NCBI RefSeq assembly: GCF_900100795.1
Contig: NZ_FNCO01000005.1
Coordinates: 1 to 64,000 of the forward strand
Direction: 5' to 3'
Length of the DNA: 64,000 bases
Source of the DNA: Pseudomonas abietaniphila
GTDB lineage: Bacteria; Pseudomonadota; Gammaproteobacteria; Pseudomonadales; Pseudomonadaceae
The position numbers and the translations under genes are program-made. The first letter of the stretch is position 1. The number at the start of each line of letters is the position of its first letter. This document shows, in pieces, positions 16,367-25,859 of the stretch. Under the pieces are notes generated by a model. The model saw only the letters and a program-made list of their open reading frames with translations, was not told where the DNA came from and searched no databases.

Positions 16367-18846
16367 TGCCCGTCTTCTTCTGGACGCTGAAAGCGCTGCT
16401 CAGCCATTGGCGGCGTCATCCGGTGCAATTCTTCAGCGTGCTGACCGGCCTGTGGCTGGCGACCAGCCTGCTGACCGGCGTGCAGGCGTTGAACAGCCAG
16501 GCACGCGAAAGCTACGCCAAGGCCAGTCAGCTGATTGGCGGCGAGCCGCAGAAAATCCTCGTCACCCCCAACGGCGCAAATTTCCCGCAAGAGCTGTTCG
16601 TCAGCCTGCGCCGTGCCGGCTGGCCGGTCTCACCCGCGCTGCGAGGCCGCGTCACGCTCAAGGACCTGCCCGACCAACGCCTGACCTTGCTCGGCATCGA
16701 GCCGGTGTCATTGCCGGTCAATACCGCCCTCGCGGGGCAGTCTCTCGACACTGCGCAGATCGTGTCGTTTTTCACCCCGCCGGGCAGCACCTGGATCTCC
16801 CCGCAAACCATTCAGGCTCTGGGCCTGCATGAAGGCGAACAGCCTCAAACCGATTCAGGCCAGACGCTTCCACCGCTGCATGCCCAAGCCGACATGGCAC
16901 CCGGCCTGTTACTGATGGACATCGGCTTCGCTCAGCAACTGCTCAATCAACCGGGACAGATTTCACGTCTGATTTTGCCCAGAGATTTTGCAGAAAACGC
17001 CCCGGACCTGCCCGACGACCTCAAGGGCGAACTGGTGATGCGCAAGAGCGGCGAGGACAACGACCTCGGGCGGCTCACCGAAAGCTTTCACCTGAACCTT
17101 GATGCACTGGGTTTCCTGTCGTTCGTGGTCGGGCTGTTCATCGTTCACGCGGCGATTGGTCTGGCGCTGGAACAGCGTCGGGGTCTGCTGAGAAACCTGC
17201 GCGCGTGCGGCGTCAGTGCGCGGGGATTGATCGTCAGCCTGATCATCGAACTGGGCGTGCTGGCGCTGCTGGGCGGAATCGCAGGCGTGATCAGCGGTTA
17301 TTGGCTCGCGAGCCTGCTGTTGCCTGACGTCGCCGCCAGCCTGCGGGGCCTGTATGGCGCTGAAGTCGCCGGGCACCTGAACCTGAGCATCGGGTGGTGG
17401 CTGAGTGGATTGGGCGTGAGCCTTTTCGGCGCGTTTCTCGCCGGGGCGAGCAGCGTGTTGCGCGCGGCGCGCCTGCCTTTGCTGGCGCTGGCCAACGCAC
17501 AAGCCTGGCATGAAACCCACGCACGCTGGTTGAAACGTCAGGGCTGGGTCGCAGGGATTTCGGTCGTGATCGCGGTCCTCGCGGTGCTGTTCGGCAACAG
17601 CCTTGCGGTGGGCTTCGTGCTGATGGCGAGCCTGCTGCTCGGTGCGGCGCTGGGTCTGCCGGTGCTGCTCAACGCCCTGCTCAACCTGCTGCTGGGTAAA
17701 AGCCGATCGGTACTGGGGCAATGGTTCCTCGCCGACTGCCGCCAACAATTGCCGGCCTTGAGCCTGGCCTTGATGGCCCTGCTGCTGGCGATGGCGGCCA
17801 ACATCGGCGCGGGCAGCATGACGTCGGGTTTTCGCCAGACCTTCACCCACTGGCTGGAACAACGCCTGAGCGCCGAGCTGTACATCAACCCGCAAAATTC
17901 GGCCCAGGCCGCGCCGCTGGAAAAATGGCTGAGCGAGCAACCGCTGACCTCTGCCGTGCTGCCCAACTATCAAGTGTCGTTGCAACTCAAAGGCTGGCCG
18001 GCCGAGCTGTATGGCGTGATCGACCACGAACATTACCGGCAACACTGGCCCTTGCTGCAATCGGTCAGTGGCGATGCCTGGGCGCAACTGGCGTCTGACG
18101 ACACGCTGATGCTCAGCGAACAACTGGCGCGACGCCTGAAGGTCGGTGTCGGCGATCAGGTGAGTCTGCCCGCACCCGACGGCGACTGGCCGCTGCGCGT
18201 GGTCGGGATCTACGCAGACTATGGCAACCCGAAGGGCCACATACTGGTGAACGCCGATCACCTGCTCAAACACTGGCCACAGCTGACACCTAATCGCTTC
18301 AACCTGCGCATCGATCCTCGGGCCATCCCGCAGTTGCTGCGCGTGCTGCACAACAAGTTCACCATCGATGACAACCGCATCGTCGACCAGATCCAGCTCA
18401 AGGCGTGGTCCCGGCAAGTGTTCGAACGCACCTTCGCCGCGACCGCCGCCTTGAACAGCCTGACGTTGATGGTCGCGGGTGTGGCGCTGTTCATCAGCCT
18501 GCTCACCCAGAGCCAGAGCCGCTTGGGGCAACTGGCGCCGTTGTGGGCTCTGGGGGTCACGCGCCGGCAATTGATGCTGCTGAATCTTGCGCAGACCTGG
18601 GTGCTGGCGGTGCTGACCTTGGTGCTGGCGATCCCGCTGGGGCTGTTGTTGGCCTGGTGTCTGGATGCGGTCATCAACGTGCAAGCCTTCGGCTGGCGTC
18701 TGCCGTTACAGGTGTTCCCGATGCAGCTGCTGCGTCTGATGCTGCTGGCGATGCTTGCCACCCTGCTGGCTTCGGCGTGGCCTTTGTACCGCCTGTACCG
18801 CACCCGACCTGCCGATCTGCTGAGGACATTCGCCAATGAAAGCTAA
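16366..18846 (+). CDS. FtsX-family ABC transporter permease (AttF/AttG-like)
   Basis: Large inner-membrane permease (826 aa) with two FtsX-like modules. One N-terminal helix (about 20-38) is followed by a periplasmic domain; helices then cluster around 245-270, 290-320, 345-370, 410-465 and 470-490; a second periplasmic region follows, and three final helices (about 695-815) carry the FtsX motif GVTRRQLMLLNL. The ATG at 16366 overlaps the ATPase stop, so the two are translationally coupled. The 3' end overlaps the next gene by 11 bp. The cargo is unknown. Confidence 0.85.
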   Translation: MPVFFWTLKALLSHWRRHPVQFFSVLTGLWLATSLLTGVQALNSQARESYAKASQLIGGEPQKILVTPNGANFPQELFVSLRRAGWPVSPALRGRVTLKDLPDQRLTLLGIEPVSLPVNTALAGQSLDTAQIVSFFTPPGSTWISPQTIQALGLHEGEQPQTDSGQTLPPLHAQADMAPGLLLMDIGFAQQLLNQPGQISRLILPRDFAENAPDLPDDLKGELVMRKSGEDNDLGRLTESFHLNLDALGFLSFVVGLFIVHAAIGLALEQRRGLLRNLRACGVSARGLIVSLIIELGVLALLGGIAGVISGYWLASLLLPDVAASLRGLYGAEVAGHLNLSIGWWLSGLGVSLFGAFLAGASSVLRAARLPLLALANAQAWHETHARWLKRQGWVAGISVVIAVLAVLFGNSLAVGFVLMASLLLGAALGLPVLLNALLNLLLGKSRSVLGQWFLADCRQQLPALSLALMALLLAMAANIGAGSMTSGFRQTFTHWLEQRLSAELYINPQNSAQAAPLEKWLSEQPLTSAVLPNYQVSLQLKGWPAELYGVIDHEHYRQHWPLLQSVSGDAWAQLASDDTLMLSEQLARRLKVGVGDQVSLPAPDGDWPLRVVGIYADYGNPKGHILVNADHLLKHWPQLTPNRFNLRIDPRAIPQLLRVLHNKFTIDDNRIVDQIQLKAWSRQVFERTFAATAALNSLTLMVAGVALFISLLTQSQSRLGQLAPLWALGVTRRQLMLLNLAQTWVLAVLTLVLAIPLGLLLAWCLDAVINVQAFGWRLPLQVFPMQLLRLMLLAMLATLLASAWPLYRLYRTRPADLLRTFANES

Positions 18847-19924
18847 GGCGATGGCCCTGCTGACGGTCGTGCTGTTACTGGCCGCCTGCGACGACAAACC
18901 CGAGGAAGAAAAAGGCTTCGCGGGGCTGGCGGATGATGCGGCCCATTACGCGCAGGTCACGCCGGGCAAGACGTTCCTGTTTCCGCTGGATCATGGCGCG
19001 CACAACGACTTTCGCATCGAATGGTGGTACATCACCGCCAACCTCAAGGACGCCGACGGCCAGTCGTTTGGCGTGCAATGGACGCTGTTCCGCAACGCCC
19101 TGCCCCGCTCCAATACGGCGCCGCAGGACAATCACGGCTGGAGCAATCGCAACCTGTGGATGGGCCATGCAGCCGTCACCTCGCAGGACGAGCACTACGC
19201 CGCCGAGCGGTATGCCCGAGGGGGCGTGGGTCAGGCGGGCGTCACGCTGGCGCCCATGTCGGCGTGGATCGATGACTGGGCGTTGACCAGCCACGCCAGC
19301 GTCGAAGACCCGTTGACCGACATGCAACTGGAAGCCCGCGGGGCGCAGTTCAGCTATCGCCTGCACCTGACGTCGAGCAAGCCGCTGGTGCTGCAAGGCC
19401 AGCAGGGATTCAGCCAGAAATCGGAGCAAGGCCAGGCGTCGTACTACTACAGTCAGCCGTTCTTTCAGGCCGAAGGCAGCCTTGAGATCGATGGCAAGAC
19501 CTATCAGGTCACGGGCCCCGCCTGGCTGGACCGCGAATGGAGCAGCCAGCCGCTGACGGAAAACCAGACCGGCTGGGACTGGTTCTCCCTGCACCTGAGC
19601 GACGGTGCCGACGTGATGCTCTATCGCATGCGGCAGAAGGACGGCGAGCCGTACCTCACCGGGACCTGGATCAACGGTGACGGCAGCACCCAACGGCTCG
19701 AAGCAAAGGACATCGAGCTAGAGCCGCAAGACACCACCGAGGTCGACGGTCGCGACATGCCCACCCGCTGGTCGGTAAAAATCCCCGGCAAGGACGTGGA
19801 CATCACCGTGGAAGCGCTCAACCCCCAGGCCTGGATGAATTTGCAGATCCCTTATTGGGAAGGCCCGGTGCAGATAAGCGGCAGTCAGAAAGGCGTGGGG
19901 TATCTGGAGATGACGGGGTATTGA
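18836..19924 (+). CDS. AttH/CrtC-like lipocalin-domain lipoprotein
   Basis: Probable outer-membrane or periplasmic lipoprotein (362 aa). The signal sequence ends in the lipobox LLAAC at about residues 15-19. The mature protein has the AttH/CrtC double lipocalin fold signatures: DFRIEWWYITANL near 60, VQWTLFRN, and WLDREWSSQPL near 230. CrtC proteins hydrate carotenoids, but the same fold occurs in AttH proteins beside FtsX-type ABC transporters, and that context applies here (11-bp overlap with the permease). A carotenoid role is unlikely, as no crt genes are nearby. Confidence 0.82.
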   Translation: MKAKAMALLTVVLLLAACDDKPEEEKGFAGLADDAAHYAQVTPGKTFLFPLDHGAHNDFRIEWWYITANLKDADGQSFGVQWTLFRNALPRSNTAPQDNHGWSNRNLWMGHAAVTSQDEHYAAERYARGGVGQAGVTLAPMSAWIDDWALTSHASVEDPLTDMQLEARGAQFSYRLHLTSSKPLVLQGQQGFSQKSEQGQASYYYSQPFFQAEGSLEIDGKTYQVTGPAWLDREWSSQPLTENQTGWDWFSLHLSDGADVMLYRMRQKDGEPYLTGTWINGDGSTQRLEAKDIELEPQDTTEVDGRDMPTRWSVKIPGKDVDITVEALNPQAWMNLQIPYWEGPVQISGSQKGVGYLEMTGY

Positions 19925-19982
19925 GATGCTGCGGTTGACGCGCAATGAGCAGGAGCTGGCTGGGTGCGGGCCGTGTTTGGAT

Positions 19983-20262
19983 GAAGGCGGTGGGTCAGGT
20001 GACATTGTCGGTGACTGAACCTGCGCATTCGCTGCCCTCGTAACCTCGGACGTCTCCTACAGGTAACGTGCGTTACGGGCGAAGGCGGTGGGTCAGGTGG
20101 CATTGTCGGTGACTGAACCGGCGCATTCGCTGCCCTCGTAACCTCGGACGTCTCCTACAGGTAACGTGCGTTACGGGCGAAGGCGGTGGGTCAGGTGACA
20201 TTGTCGGTGACTGAACCGGCGCATTCGCTGCCCTCGTAACCTCGGACGTCTCCTACAGGTAC
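19983..20262. repeat. 98-bp tandem repeat, about three copies
   Basis: Units begin GAAGGCGGTGGGTCAGGT at 19983, 20081 and 20179, exactly 98 bp apart, and contain TCGCTGCCCTCGTAACCTCG followed by GACGTCTCCTACAGGTA. The copies differ at only a few positions. A diverged single copy of the same unit occurs at about 36985-37075. The array lies between the ABC operon and the NAGGN operon. Confidence 0.9.
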
Positions 20263-20461
20263 TGCAGCGTCATGGGCAATGGAGGCAACCGTCGGGTCCC
20301 GTGTTACGGCCCTGAGACGAGTATCTGCCGGTCAGTGCGATGTCAGACTCACGCCCCGCTTATAACTCATCGTTCTAAAACTCTCACAATCCCTGCCGGT
20401 CAGTCTTTGGGTAGCCGGACGTCCCGTCTACGTTCCCCAACGGAAAACCGGTAAGGATTAT
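20263..20461 (+). promoter_or_regulatory. Upstream region of the NAGGN operon
   Basis: The 199 bp between the tandem repeats and the first NAGGN gene must contain its promoter and leader. AAGGATT (20454-20460) is close to the Shine-Dalgarno position of the ATG at 20462. No AlgU-type or other clear promoter could be assigned with confidence. Confidence 0.35.
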
Positions 20462-22234
20462 ATGTGCGGATTAGCTGGTGAATTACGTTTTGACAACCAA
20501 CCTGCGGACCTCGCCGCGGTAGAACGCATCACCCATCATCTGGCCCCTCGCGGCCCGGATGCCTGGGGTTTTCATAGCCAGGGGCCGATTGCCCTCGGCC
20601 ATCGTCGCCTGAAAATCATGGACTTGTCGGACGGTTCGGCCCAGCCGATGATCGACAGCCATCTGGGCCTGTCACTGGCCTTCAACGGTGCGATTTATAA
20701 CTTCCCGGAACTGCGTGCCGAGCTTGAAGCCCTCGGTTATCAGTTCCATTCCGGTGGCGACACCGAAGTGCTGCTCAAGGGTTATCACGCCTGGGGCGCC
20801 GACATGCTGCCCAAGCTCAACGGCATGTTTGCCTTCGCCATCTGGGAGCGCGACAACAACAGCCTGTTCATTGCCCGCGACCGTCTGGGCGTCAAACCGC
20901 TGTACCTGTCGCTGACCGACAAGCGCCTTCGTTTCGCCTCGGCACTGCCCGCGCTCCTCAAAGGCGGTGACATCAGTCCGATGCTCGATCCGGTAGCACT
21001 GAACCATTACCTGAACTTCCATGCCGTGGTGCCTGCACCGCGCACCCTGCTGGCGGGCGTCGAGAAAATTCCGCCGGCCACGTGGATGCGCGTGGGCGCC
21101 GATGGCAAGGTCGAGCAGAAAACCTGGTGGACCCTGCCCTACGGCCCTCACGCCGATGAAGCGAACCTGACCCTGGAAGACTGGCGCGACCGCGTGCTCG
21201 ACAGCACCCGCGAAGCCGTGGCCATTCGTCAACGTGCGGCGGTGGACGTCGGTGTGTTGCTGTCCGGTGGCGTTGACTCCAGCATGCTGGTCGGCCTGTT
21301 GCGCGAAGTCGGCGTGAAGGATCTTTCGACCTTCTCGATCGGCTTTCAGGATGCAGGCGGCGAGCGCGGCGACGAGTTCCAGTATTCGGACCTGATCGCG
21401 AAGCACTACGGCACGAATCACCATCAGTTGCGCATCAAGGAAAGCGAAATCATCGAGCAATTGCCGGCGGCGTTCCGCGCCATGAGCGAGCCGATGGTCA
21501 GCCACGACTGCATCGCTTTTTACCTGCTGTCCCGGGAAGTCGCCAAGCACTGCAAAGTGGTGCAGAGCGGCCAGGGCGCCGACGAACTGTTCGCTGGCTA
21601 CCACTGGTACCCGCAGGTCGATGGCGCGAGCGATCCGTATGCCGCGTACCGCGATGCCTTCTTCGACCGCAGCTACAAGGAATACGCCGATACCGTTGCG
21701 CCGCAATGGCTGACCGCCAATGACGCCGCTGGCGATTTCGTGCGCGAACACTTCGCCATGCCCGGCGCCGATGCGGCGGTGGACAAAGCGTTGCGTCTGG
21801 ACAGCACCGTGATGCTGGTGGACGACCCGGTCAAGCGCGTGGACAACATGACCATGGCCTGGGGCCTGGAAGCGCGTACGCCGTTCCTTGACTACCGCCT
21901 GGTCGAGCTGTCGGCCCGCGTACCCGCCCGCTTCAAGTTGCCGGACGGCGGCAAGCAAGTCCTTAAAGAGGCAGCGCGCCTGGTGATTCCGTCCGAGGTC
22001 ATCGACCGCAAGAAAGGTTATTTCCCCGTGCCGGGCCTCAAGCACCTTGAGGGCGACACGCTGAATTGGGTGCGCGACCTGTTGCTCGACCCGAGCCAGG
22101 ACCGTGGCCTGTTCAACCCGACCATGCTCGACACGCTGTTGACCGATCCCGATGGTCAATTGACCCCGCTGCGCGGCTCAAAGCTGTGGCAGCTCGCGGC
22201 CCTGAACCTGTGGCTCAGCGAACAAGGACTTTGA
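20462..22234 (+). CDS. ggnA: N-acetylglutaminylglutamine amidotransferase (asparagine-synthase-like)
   Basis: Makes the amide of N-acetylglutaminylglutamine, forming the osmolyte NAGGN. The 590-aa protein has an N-terminal class II glutaminase domain starting MCGLAGELRF, with nucleophile Cys2 and RGPDAWG, followed by an asparagine-synthase ATP-pyrophosphatase domain with LLSGGVDSSMLVGLL (about 260-275). The operon order (amidotransferase, synthetase, M42 peptidase) is that known for NAGGN loci of Pseudomonas and is diagnostic, because the protein alone looks like a generic AsnB. The synthetase starts 4 bases after its stop. Confidence 0.92.
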   Translation: MCGLAGELRFDNQPADLAAVERITHHLAPRGPDAWGFHSQGPIALGHRRLKIMDLSDGSAQPMIDSHLGLSLAFNGAIYNFPELRAELEALGYQFHSGGDTEVLLKGYHAWGADMLPKLNGMFAFAIWERDNNSLFIARDRLGVKPLYLSLTDKRLRFASALPALLKGGDISPMLDPVALNHYLNFHAVVPAPRTLLAGVEKIPPATWMRVGADGKVEQKTWWTLPYGPHADEANLTLEDWRDRVLDSTREAVAIRQRAAVDVGVLLSGGVDSSMLVGLLREVGVKDLSTFSIGFQDAGGERGDEFQYSDLIAKHYGTNHHQLRIKESEIIEQLPAAFRAMSEPMVSHDCIAFYLLSREVAKHCKVVQSGQGADELFAGYHWYPQVDGASDPYAAYRDAFFDRSYKEYADTVAPQWLTANDAAGDFVREHFAMPGADAAVDKALRLDSTVMLVDDPVKRVDNMTMAWGLEARTPFLDYRLVELSARVPARFKLPDGGKQVLKEAARLVIPSEVIDRKKGYFPVPGLKHLEGDTLNWVRDLLLDPSQDRGLFNPTMLDTLLTDPDGQLTPLRGSKLWQLAALNLWLSEQGL

Positions 22235-22237
22235 CCG

Positions 22238-23986
22238 ATGAAAGCCAACGCTTCGATCTACAACCAGCGCCTGCTGCGCGGTCAGGCGCCGTCCTATGAA
22301 CGGTTGCAAGCACGCTTCGCCGAAGACGGCAGTACGCCGGACGCAGCACCCCTGGCCCTGCATTGCGGCTGGGGGCGACTGCTGATCGGTCACACGTACC
22401 CAGATCCTGCGGCGCTGGCTCATGAGTTGCTGAACGAGAAGCCTGGCGAGCGCGACATCGCGCTCTACGTGGCGGCACCGCAACAGGTGCTTGCCCAGTC
22501 GCCGCAGCAGTTGTTCCTCGACCCGTCAGACACGTTGCGTTTGTGGTTCAGCGACTACCGTCCTTCGCAGCGCGTGTTTCGCGGGTTTCGCATCCGCCGC
22601 GCACAAAGCCAGGATGACTGGACGGCGATCAACAATCTGTACATCGCCCGGGGCATGCTGCCCATCGACCCGGCGCTGCTAACCCCGCGTCATCAGGGCG
22701 GTCCGGTGTACTGGATCGCTGAAGACGAGACCACAAACGCGGTCATCGGCAGCGTTATGGGTCTGAACCATCAGAAGGCTTTTAATGACCCGGAAAACGG
22801 CAGCAGCCTGTGGTGTCTGGCGGTTGATCCGCAATGCACGCGACCCGGCGTTGGCGAAGTGCTGGTCCGGCACTTGATCGAGCATTTCCAGAGCCGCGGC
22901 CTCGCCTATCTGGACCTGTCGGTGCTGCACGACAACCAGCAGGCAAAGAACCTTTACGCCAAGCTCGGTTTTCGCAACCTGCCGACCTTCGCCATCAAGC
23001 GCAAGAACGGCATTAACGAAAAGCTATTCCTGGGCCCCGGCCCGGAGGCGGATTTCAACCCGTACGCGCGGATCATTGTTGAAGAAGCTCACCGTCGCGG
23101 CATCGACGTGCAAGTCGACGACGCGGAGGCTGGCCTGTTCACTTTAATCCATGGCGGGCGACGCATTCGCTGCCGTGAGTCGCTGAGCGATCTGACCACC
23201 GCGGTCAGCATGACGCTGTGCCAGGACAAACGCCTGACGAACAAAGTGCTGAAAGCTGCGGGCCTTGAACTGCCCGTGCAGCAACTCGCGGGCAATGCCG
23301 ATGACAACCTGGCGTTTCTCGACGAGCACGAGCGGGTCGTGGTCAAGCCGGTCGACGGTGAACAGGGCCAAGGCGTTGCCGTCGATCTGCGAACTATCGA
23401 CGACGTCCAGGCCGCCGTCGAACGCGCCCGTCAGTTCGACAGCCGCGTGCTGCTGGAAAGCTTTCACGAAGGGTTGGACCTGCGCATTGTCGTCATCGGT
23501 TTCGATGTGGTGGCGGCAGCGATTCGACGGCCGGCTGAAGTCATGGGTGACGGTCGTCACACCATTGCCCAGTTGATCGAAGCGCAAAGCCGTCGTCGTG
23601 CGGCGGCCACGGGTGGCGAAAGTAAGATTCCGGTGGATGAGGAAACCCGTCGTACTGTGGAAGATGCTGGCTTCACCTTTGACAGCGTGCTGCCTGCGGA
23701 TCAGCGTCTGGCGGTGCGCCGCACGGCCAATCTGCACACCGGTGGATGTCTGGAAGACGTGACGGCCATCCTTCATCCCGTATTGAAAGACGCGGCCATC
23801 CGTGCCGCCCGCGCCCTGGATATTCCGGTGGTCGGTCTGGACCTGATGGTCCCGGCCGCCGACCAGCCGGAATACGTGTTCATCGAAGCCAACGAACGCT
23901 GCGGCCTCGCCAACCACGAACCACAGCCGACCGCCGAACGCTTCGTCGACCTTTTGTTTCCCCACAGCCTGCCCGTGCACGGCTGA
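22238..23986 (+). CDS. ngg: N-acetylglutaminylglutamine synthetase (GNAT + ATP-grasp)
   Basis: Builds the dipeptide N-acetylglutaminylglutamine for NAGGN. The 582-aa protein fuses a GNAT acetyltransferase domain (about 110-260; acetyl-CoA region CLAVDPQCTRPGVGEVLV) to an ATP-grasp ligase (about 290-575; VVKPVDGEQGQGVAVDL and FIEANERCG). The fusion is the family hallmark: the GNAT part acetylates glutamine or the dipeptide and the ATP-grasp part forms the peptide bond. It is immediately downstream of the amidotransferase and certainly cotranscribed. Confidence 0.92.
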   Translation: MKANASIYNQRLLRGQAPSYERLQARFAEDGSTPDAAPLALHCGWGRLLIGHTYPDPAALAHELLNEKPGERDIALYVAAPQQVLAQSPQQLFLDPSDTLRLWFSDYRPSQRVFRGFRIRRAQSQDDWTAINNLYIARGMLPIDPALLTPRHQGGPVYWIAEDETTNAVIGSVMGLNHQKAFNDPENGSSLWCLAVDPQCTRPGVGEVLVRHLIEHFQSRGLAYLDLSVLHDNQQAKNLYAKLGFRNLPTFAIKRKNGINEKLFLGPGPEADFNPYARIIVEEAHRRGIDVQVDDAEAGLFTLIHGGRRIRCRESLSDLTTAVSMTLCQDKRLTNKVLKAAGLELPVQQLAGNADDNLAFLDEHERVVVKPVDGEQGQGVAVDLRTIDDVQAAVERARQFDSRVLLESFHEGLDLRIVVIGFDVVAAAIRRPAEVMGDGRHTIAQLIEAQSRRRAAATGGESKIPVDEETRRTVEDAGFTFDSVLPADQRLAVRRTANLHTGGCLEDVTAILHPVLKDAAIRAARALDIPVVGLDLMVPAADQPEYVFIEANERCGLANHEPQPTAERFVDLLFPHSLPVHG

Positions 23987-24009
23987 AATTCGGCGCGCTC
24001 CCCTGCTTT

Positions 24010-24098
24010 TGTAGGAGCGCGCTTGCCCGCGATTGCGTAGCGCCGGTCAGCATCTTCGTCGCTGACACGCCGATATCGCGGGCAAGCGCGCTTCTACA
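24010..24098. repeat. REPIN-like palindrome, type TGTAGGAGCGCGCTTGCCCG
   Basis: TGTAGGAGCGCGCTTGCCCG and its near-exact inverse (one mismatch, CGCTTCTACA) flank about 45 bp. It is inside the NAGGN operon between the synthetase and peptidase genes, where it may adjust relative mRNA levels. Confidence 0.8.
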
Positions 24099-24130
24099 AG
24101 GGACCCGCTCACACATTCAGGAGCCTCTCC

Positions 24131-25318
24131 ATGACCACTGCACAAAAAATCCTCGACCCGGATCTGAACTACCTGCAGAAAGTCCTGCTGGAAATGCTCG
24201 CGATTCCAAGTCCCACGGGCTTTACCGACACCATCGTGCGCTACGTCGCCGAACGTCTGGAAGAGCTGGGCATTCCTTTTGAGTTAACCCGGCGCGGGAC
24301 CATTAGGGCCACCTTGAAAGGCAGGCAGAACAGCCCCGACCGCGCCGTTTCCGCTCACCTGGACACCATCGGTGCCAGCGTGCGTGAAGTGAAGGACAAC
24401 GGCAGGCTGGGCCTGTCGGCGGTCGGTTGCTGGTCCAGCCGCTTTGCCGAAGGCAGCCGGGTCAGTGTGTTTACCGACACCGGTGTGATTCGCGGCAGCG
24501 TGCTGCCATTGATGGCCTCGGGGCACGCGTTCAACACTGCCGTCGATACGATGCCGATCAGTTGGGACCACATTGAGCTGCGCCTGGACGCCTACTGCGC
24601 AACCCGCGCAGACTGTGAGTCGCTGGGGATCAACATCGGTGATTTCGTCGCCTTCGACCCGCTGCCCGAGTTCACTGAAAGTGGCCACATCAGCGCGCGG
24701 CACCTGGACGACAAAGCGGGGGTCGCCGCCCTGCTCGCCGCGCTCAAGGCCATTGTCGACAGCGGCGCCGAACCCCTGATCGACTGCCACCCGCTGTTCA
24801 CGATCACCGAGGAAACCGGCAGCGGCGCAGCGGGCAGCCTGCCGTGGGACGTCAGTGAGTTCGTCGGTATCGACATCGCGCCGGTCGCCCCCGGTCAACA
24901 CTCCAGCGAGCACGCGGTGAGCGTCGCCATGCAGGACTCCGGCGGTCCCTACGACTATCACCTGTCGAGGCATTTGCTGCGTCTGGGTCAGGAAAAAGAG
25001 CTGTCGGTGCGCCGCGACCTGTTCCGTTATTACTACAGCGATGCGCACTCGGCGATCACCGCAGGCTATGACACGCGCACCGCGTTGCTGGCCTTCGGCT
25101 GTGATGCGACCCACGGCTATGAGCGTACGCACATCGACAGCCTGAGTACGCTGAGTCGCTTGCTCTCGGCGTACATCATGAGCCCGCCGGTATTCGCCAG
25201 CGATGCGCATCCTTCGAATGCATCGCTGGAGAATTTCAGCCATCAGCTGGAGCACGACGCGCAGATGGAAACCGACACACGGGTGCCGTCGGTGGATACG
25301 TTGGTGGGGCAGCGTTAA
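24131..25318 (+). CDS. M42-family metallopeptidase of the NAGGN osmoprotectant locus
   Basis: Predicted zinc aminopeptidase (395 aa) of the M42 family. Metal-binding and catalytic motifs are visible: VSAHLDTIGA (about 74-83), HLDDKAGVAALLAA (about 190-203) and ITEETGSGAAGS (about 225-236). It is the conserved third gene of NAGGN clusters, where a role in osmolyte turnover has been proposed but is not established to my knowledge. It starts at the ATG at 24131, preceded by AGGAG, after a REPIN that interrupts the operon. Confidence 0.88.
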   Translation: MTTAQKILDPDLNYLQKVLLEMLAIPSPTGFTDTIVRYVAERLEELGIPFELTRRGTIRATLKGRQNSPDRAVSAHLDTIGASVREVKDNGRLGLSAVGCWSSRFAEGSRVSVFTDTGVIRGSVLPLMASGHAFNTAVDTMPISWDHIELRLDAYCATRADCESLGINIGDFVAFDPLPEFTESGHISARHLDDKAGVAALLAALKAIVDSGAEPLIDCHPLFTITEETGSGAAGSLPWDVSEFVGIDIAPVAPGQHSSEHAVSVAMQDSGGPYDYHLSRHLLRLGQEKELSVRRDLFRYYYSDAHSAITAGYDTRTALLAFGCDATHGYERTHIDSLSTLSRLLSAYIMSPPVFASDAHPSNASLENFSHQLEHDAQMETDTRVPSVDTLVGQR

Positions 25319-25379
25319 GCATTTATCCGCCCCGCGCTGATCATTCCTAAACCCTGGGTGGGAATGATCAAAGAAGTCC

Positions 25380-25469
25380 TGTGGGAGCGAATTCATTCGC
25401 GATGCAAAGTTGCAGGCAATAGGGATGTTGAGCCTCTACCACCGTCTCGCGAATGAATTCGCTCCCACG
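25380..25469. repeat. REPIN-like palindrome, type TGTGGGAGCGAATTCATTCG
   Basis: Third copy of this type, with arms matching the copies at 11642 and 15479. It occupies the gap between the NAGGN peptidase and the yheU-like gene. Confidence 0.85.
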
Positions 25470-25583
25470 GTTGAAGTGCAGAAATCAGCAGCAGCGTAGG
25501 AAAAATTAACTACCGCTGTAGCCTCCCAACCTGGACCGCGCTAGCATCCCGCCATCTCTCCCTTCGCCCTGACCGAGAACCCC

Positions 25584-25814
25584 ATGCTGATCCCCTACGA
25601 CCAACTCGAAGCCGACACCTTGACGCGTTTGATCGAGGATTTCGTGACGCGGGACGGGACCGACAATGGCGACGAAACCCCACTGGAAACCCGCGTCCTG
25701 CGGGTCCGGCACGCGCTGAGTAAAGGTCAGGCGGTGATTTTCTTCGATCTGGACAGCCAGCAATGTCAGCTGATGCTCAAGCATGACGTGCCCAAAGAGT
25801 ACTTCGACGAATAA
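25584..25814 (+). CDS. YheU-family protein
   Basis: Small acidic protein (76 aa) beginning MLIPYDQLEADTLTRLIEDF and containing the conserved EFVTRDGTDNG-like and RQ/RHALSKGQAVI segments of the YheU (UPF0270) family. The family function is unknown. It stands alone as a transcription unit and is convergent with csrA, with stops 45 bp apart. ATG at 25584 is the first plausible start. Confidence 0.88.
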   Translation: MLIPYDQLEADTLTRLIEDFVTRDGTDNGDETPLETRVLRVRHALSKGQAVIFFDLDSQQCQLMLKHDVPKEYFDE

Positions 25815-25859
25815 CAAAGGTGGCCGCAAGGCAGAGGGTTGATCGGTGTGACGACGGGT

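Noticed and set aside
16963..18684. 573-codon minus-strand frame opposite the FtsX-type permease
   Set aside because: Its product is a Gln/Arg/His-rich low-complexity sequence, typical of reading antisense to Leu/Ala/Val membrane-protein codons.
18836..19924. Carotenoid 1,2-hydratase (CrtC) by similarity
   Set aside because: There are no carotenoid genes nearby, and the protein is a lipoprotein in an ABC operon, which fits the AttH group.
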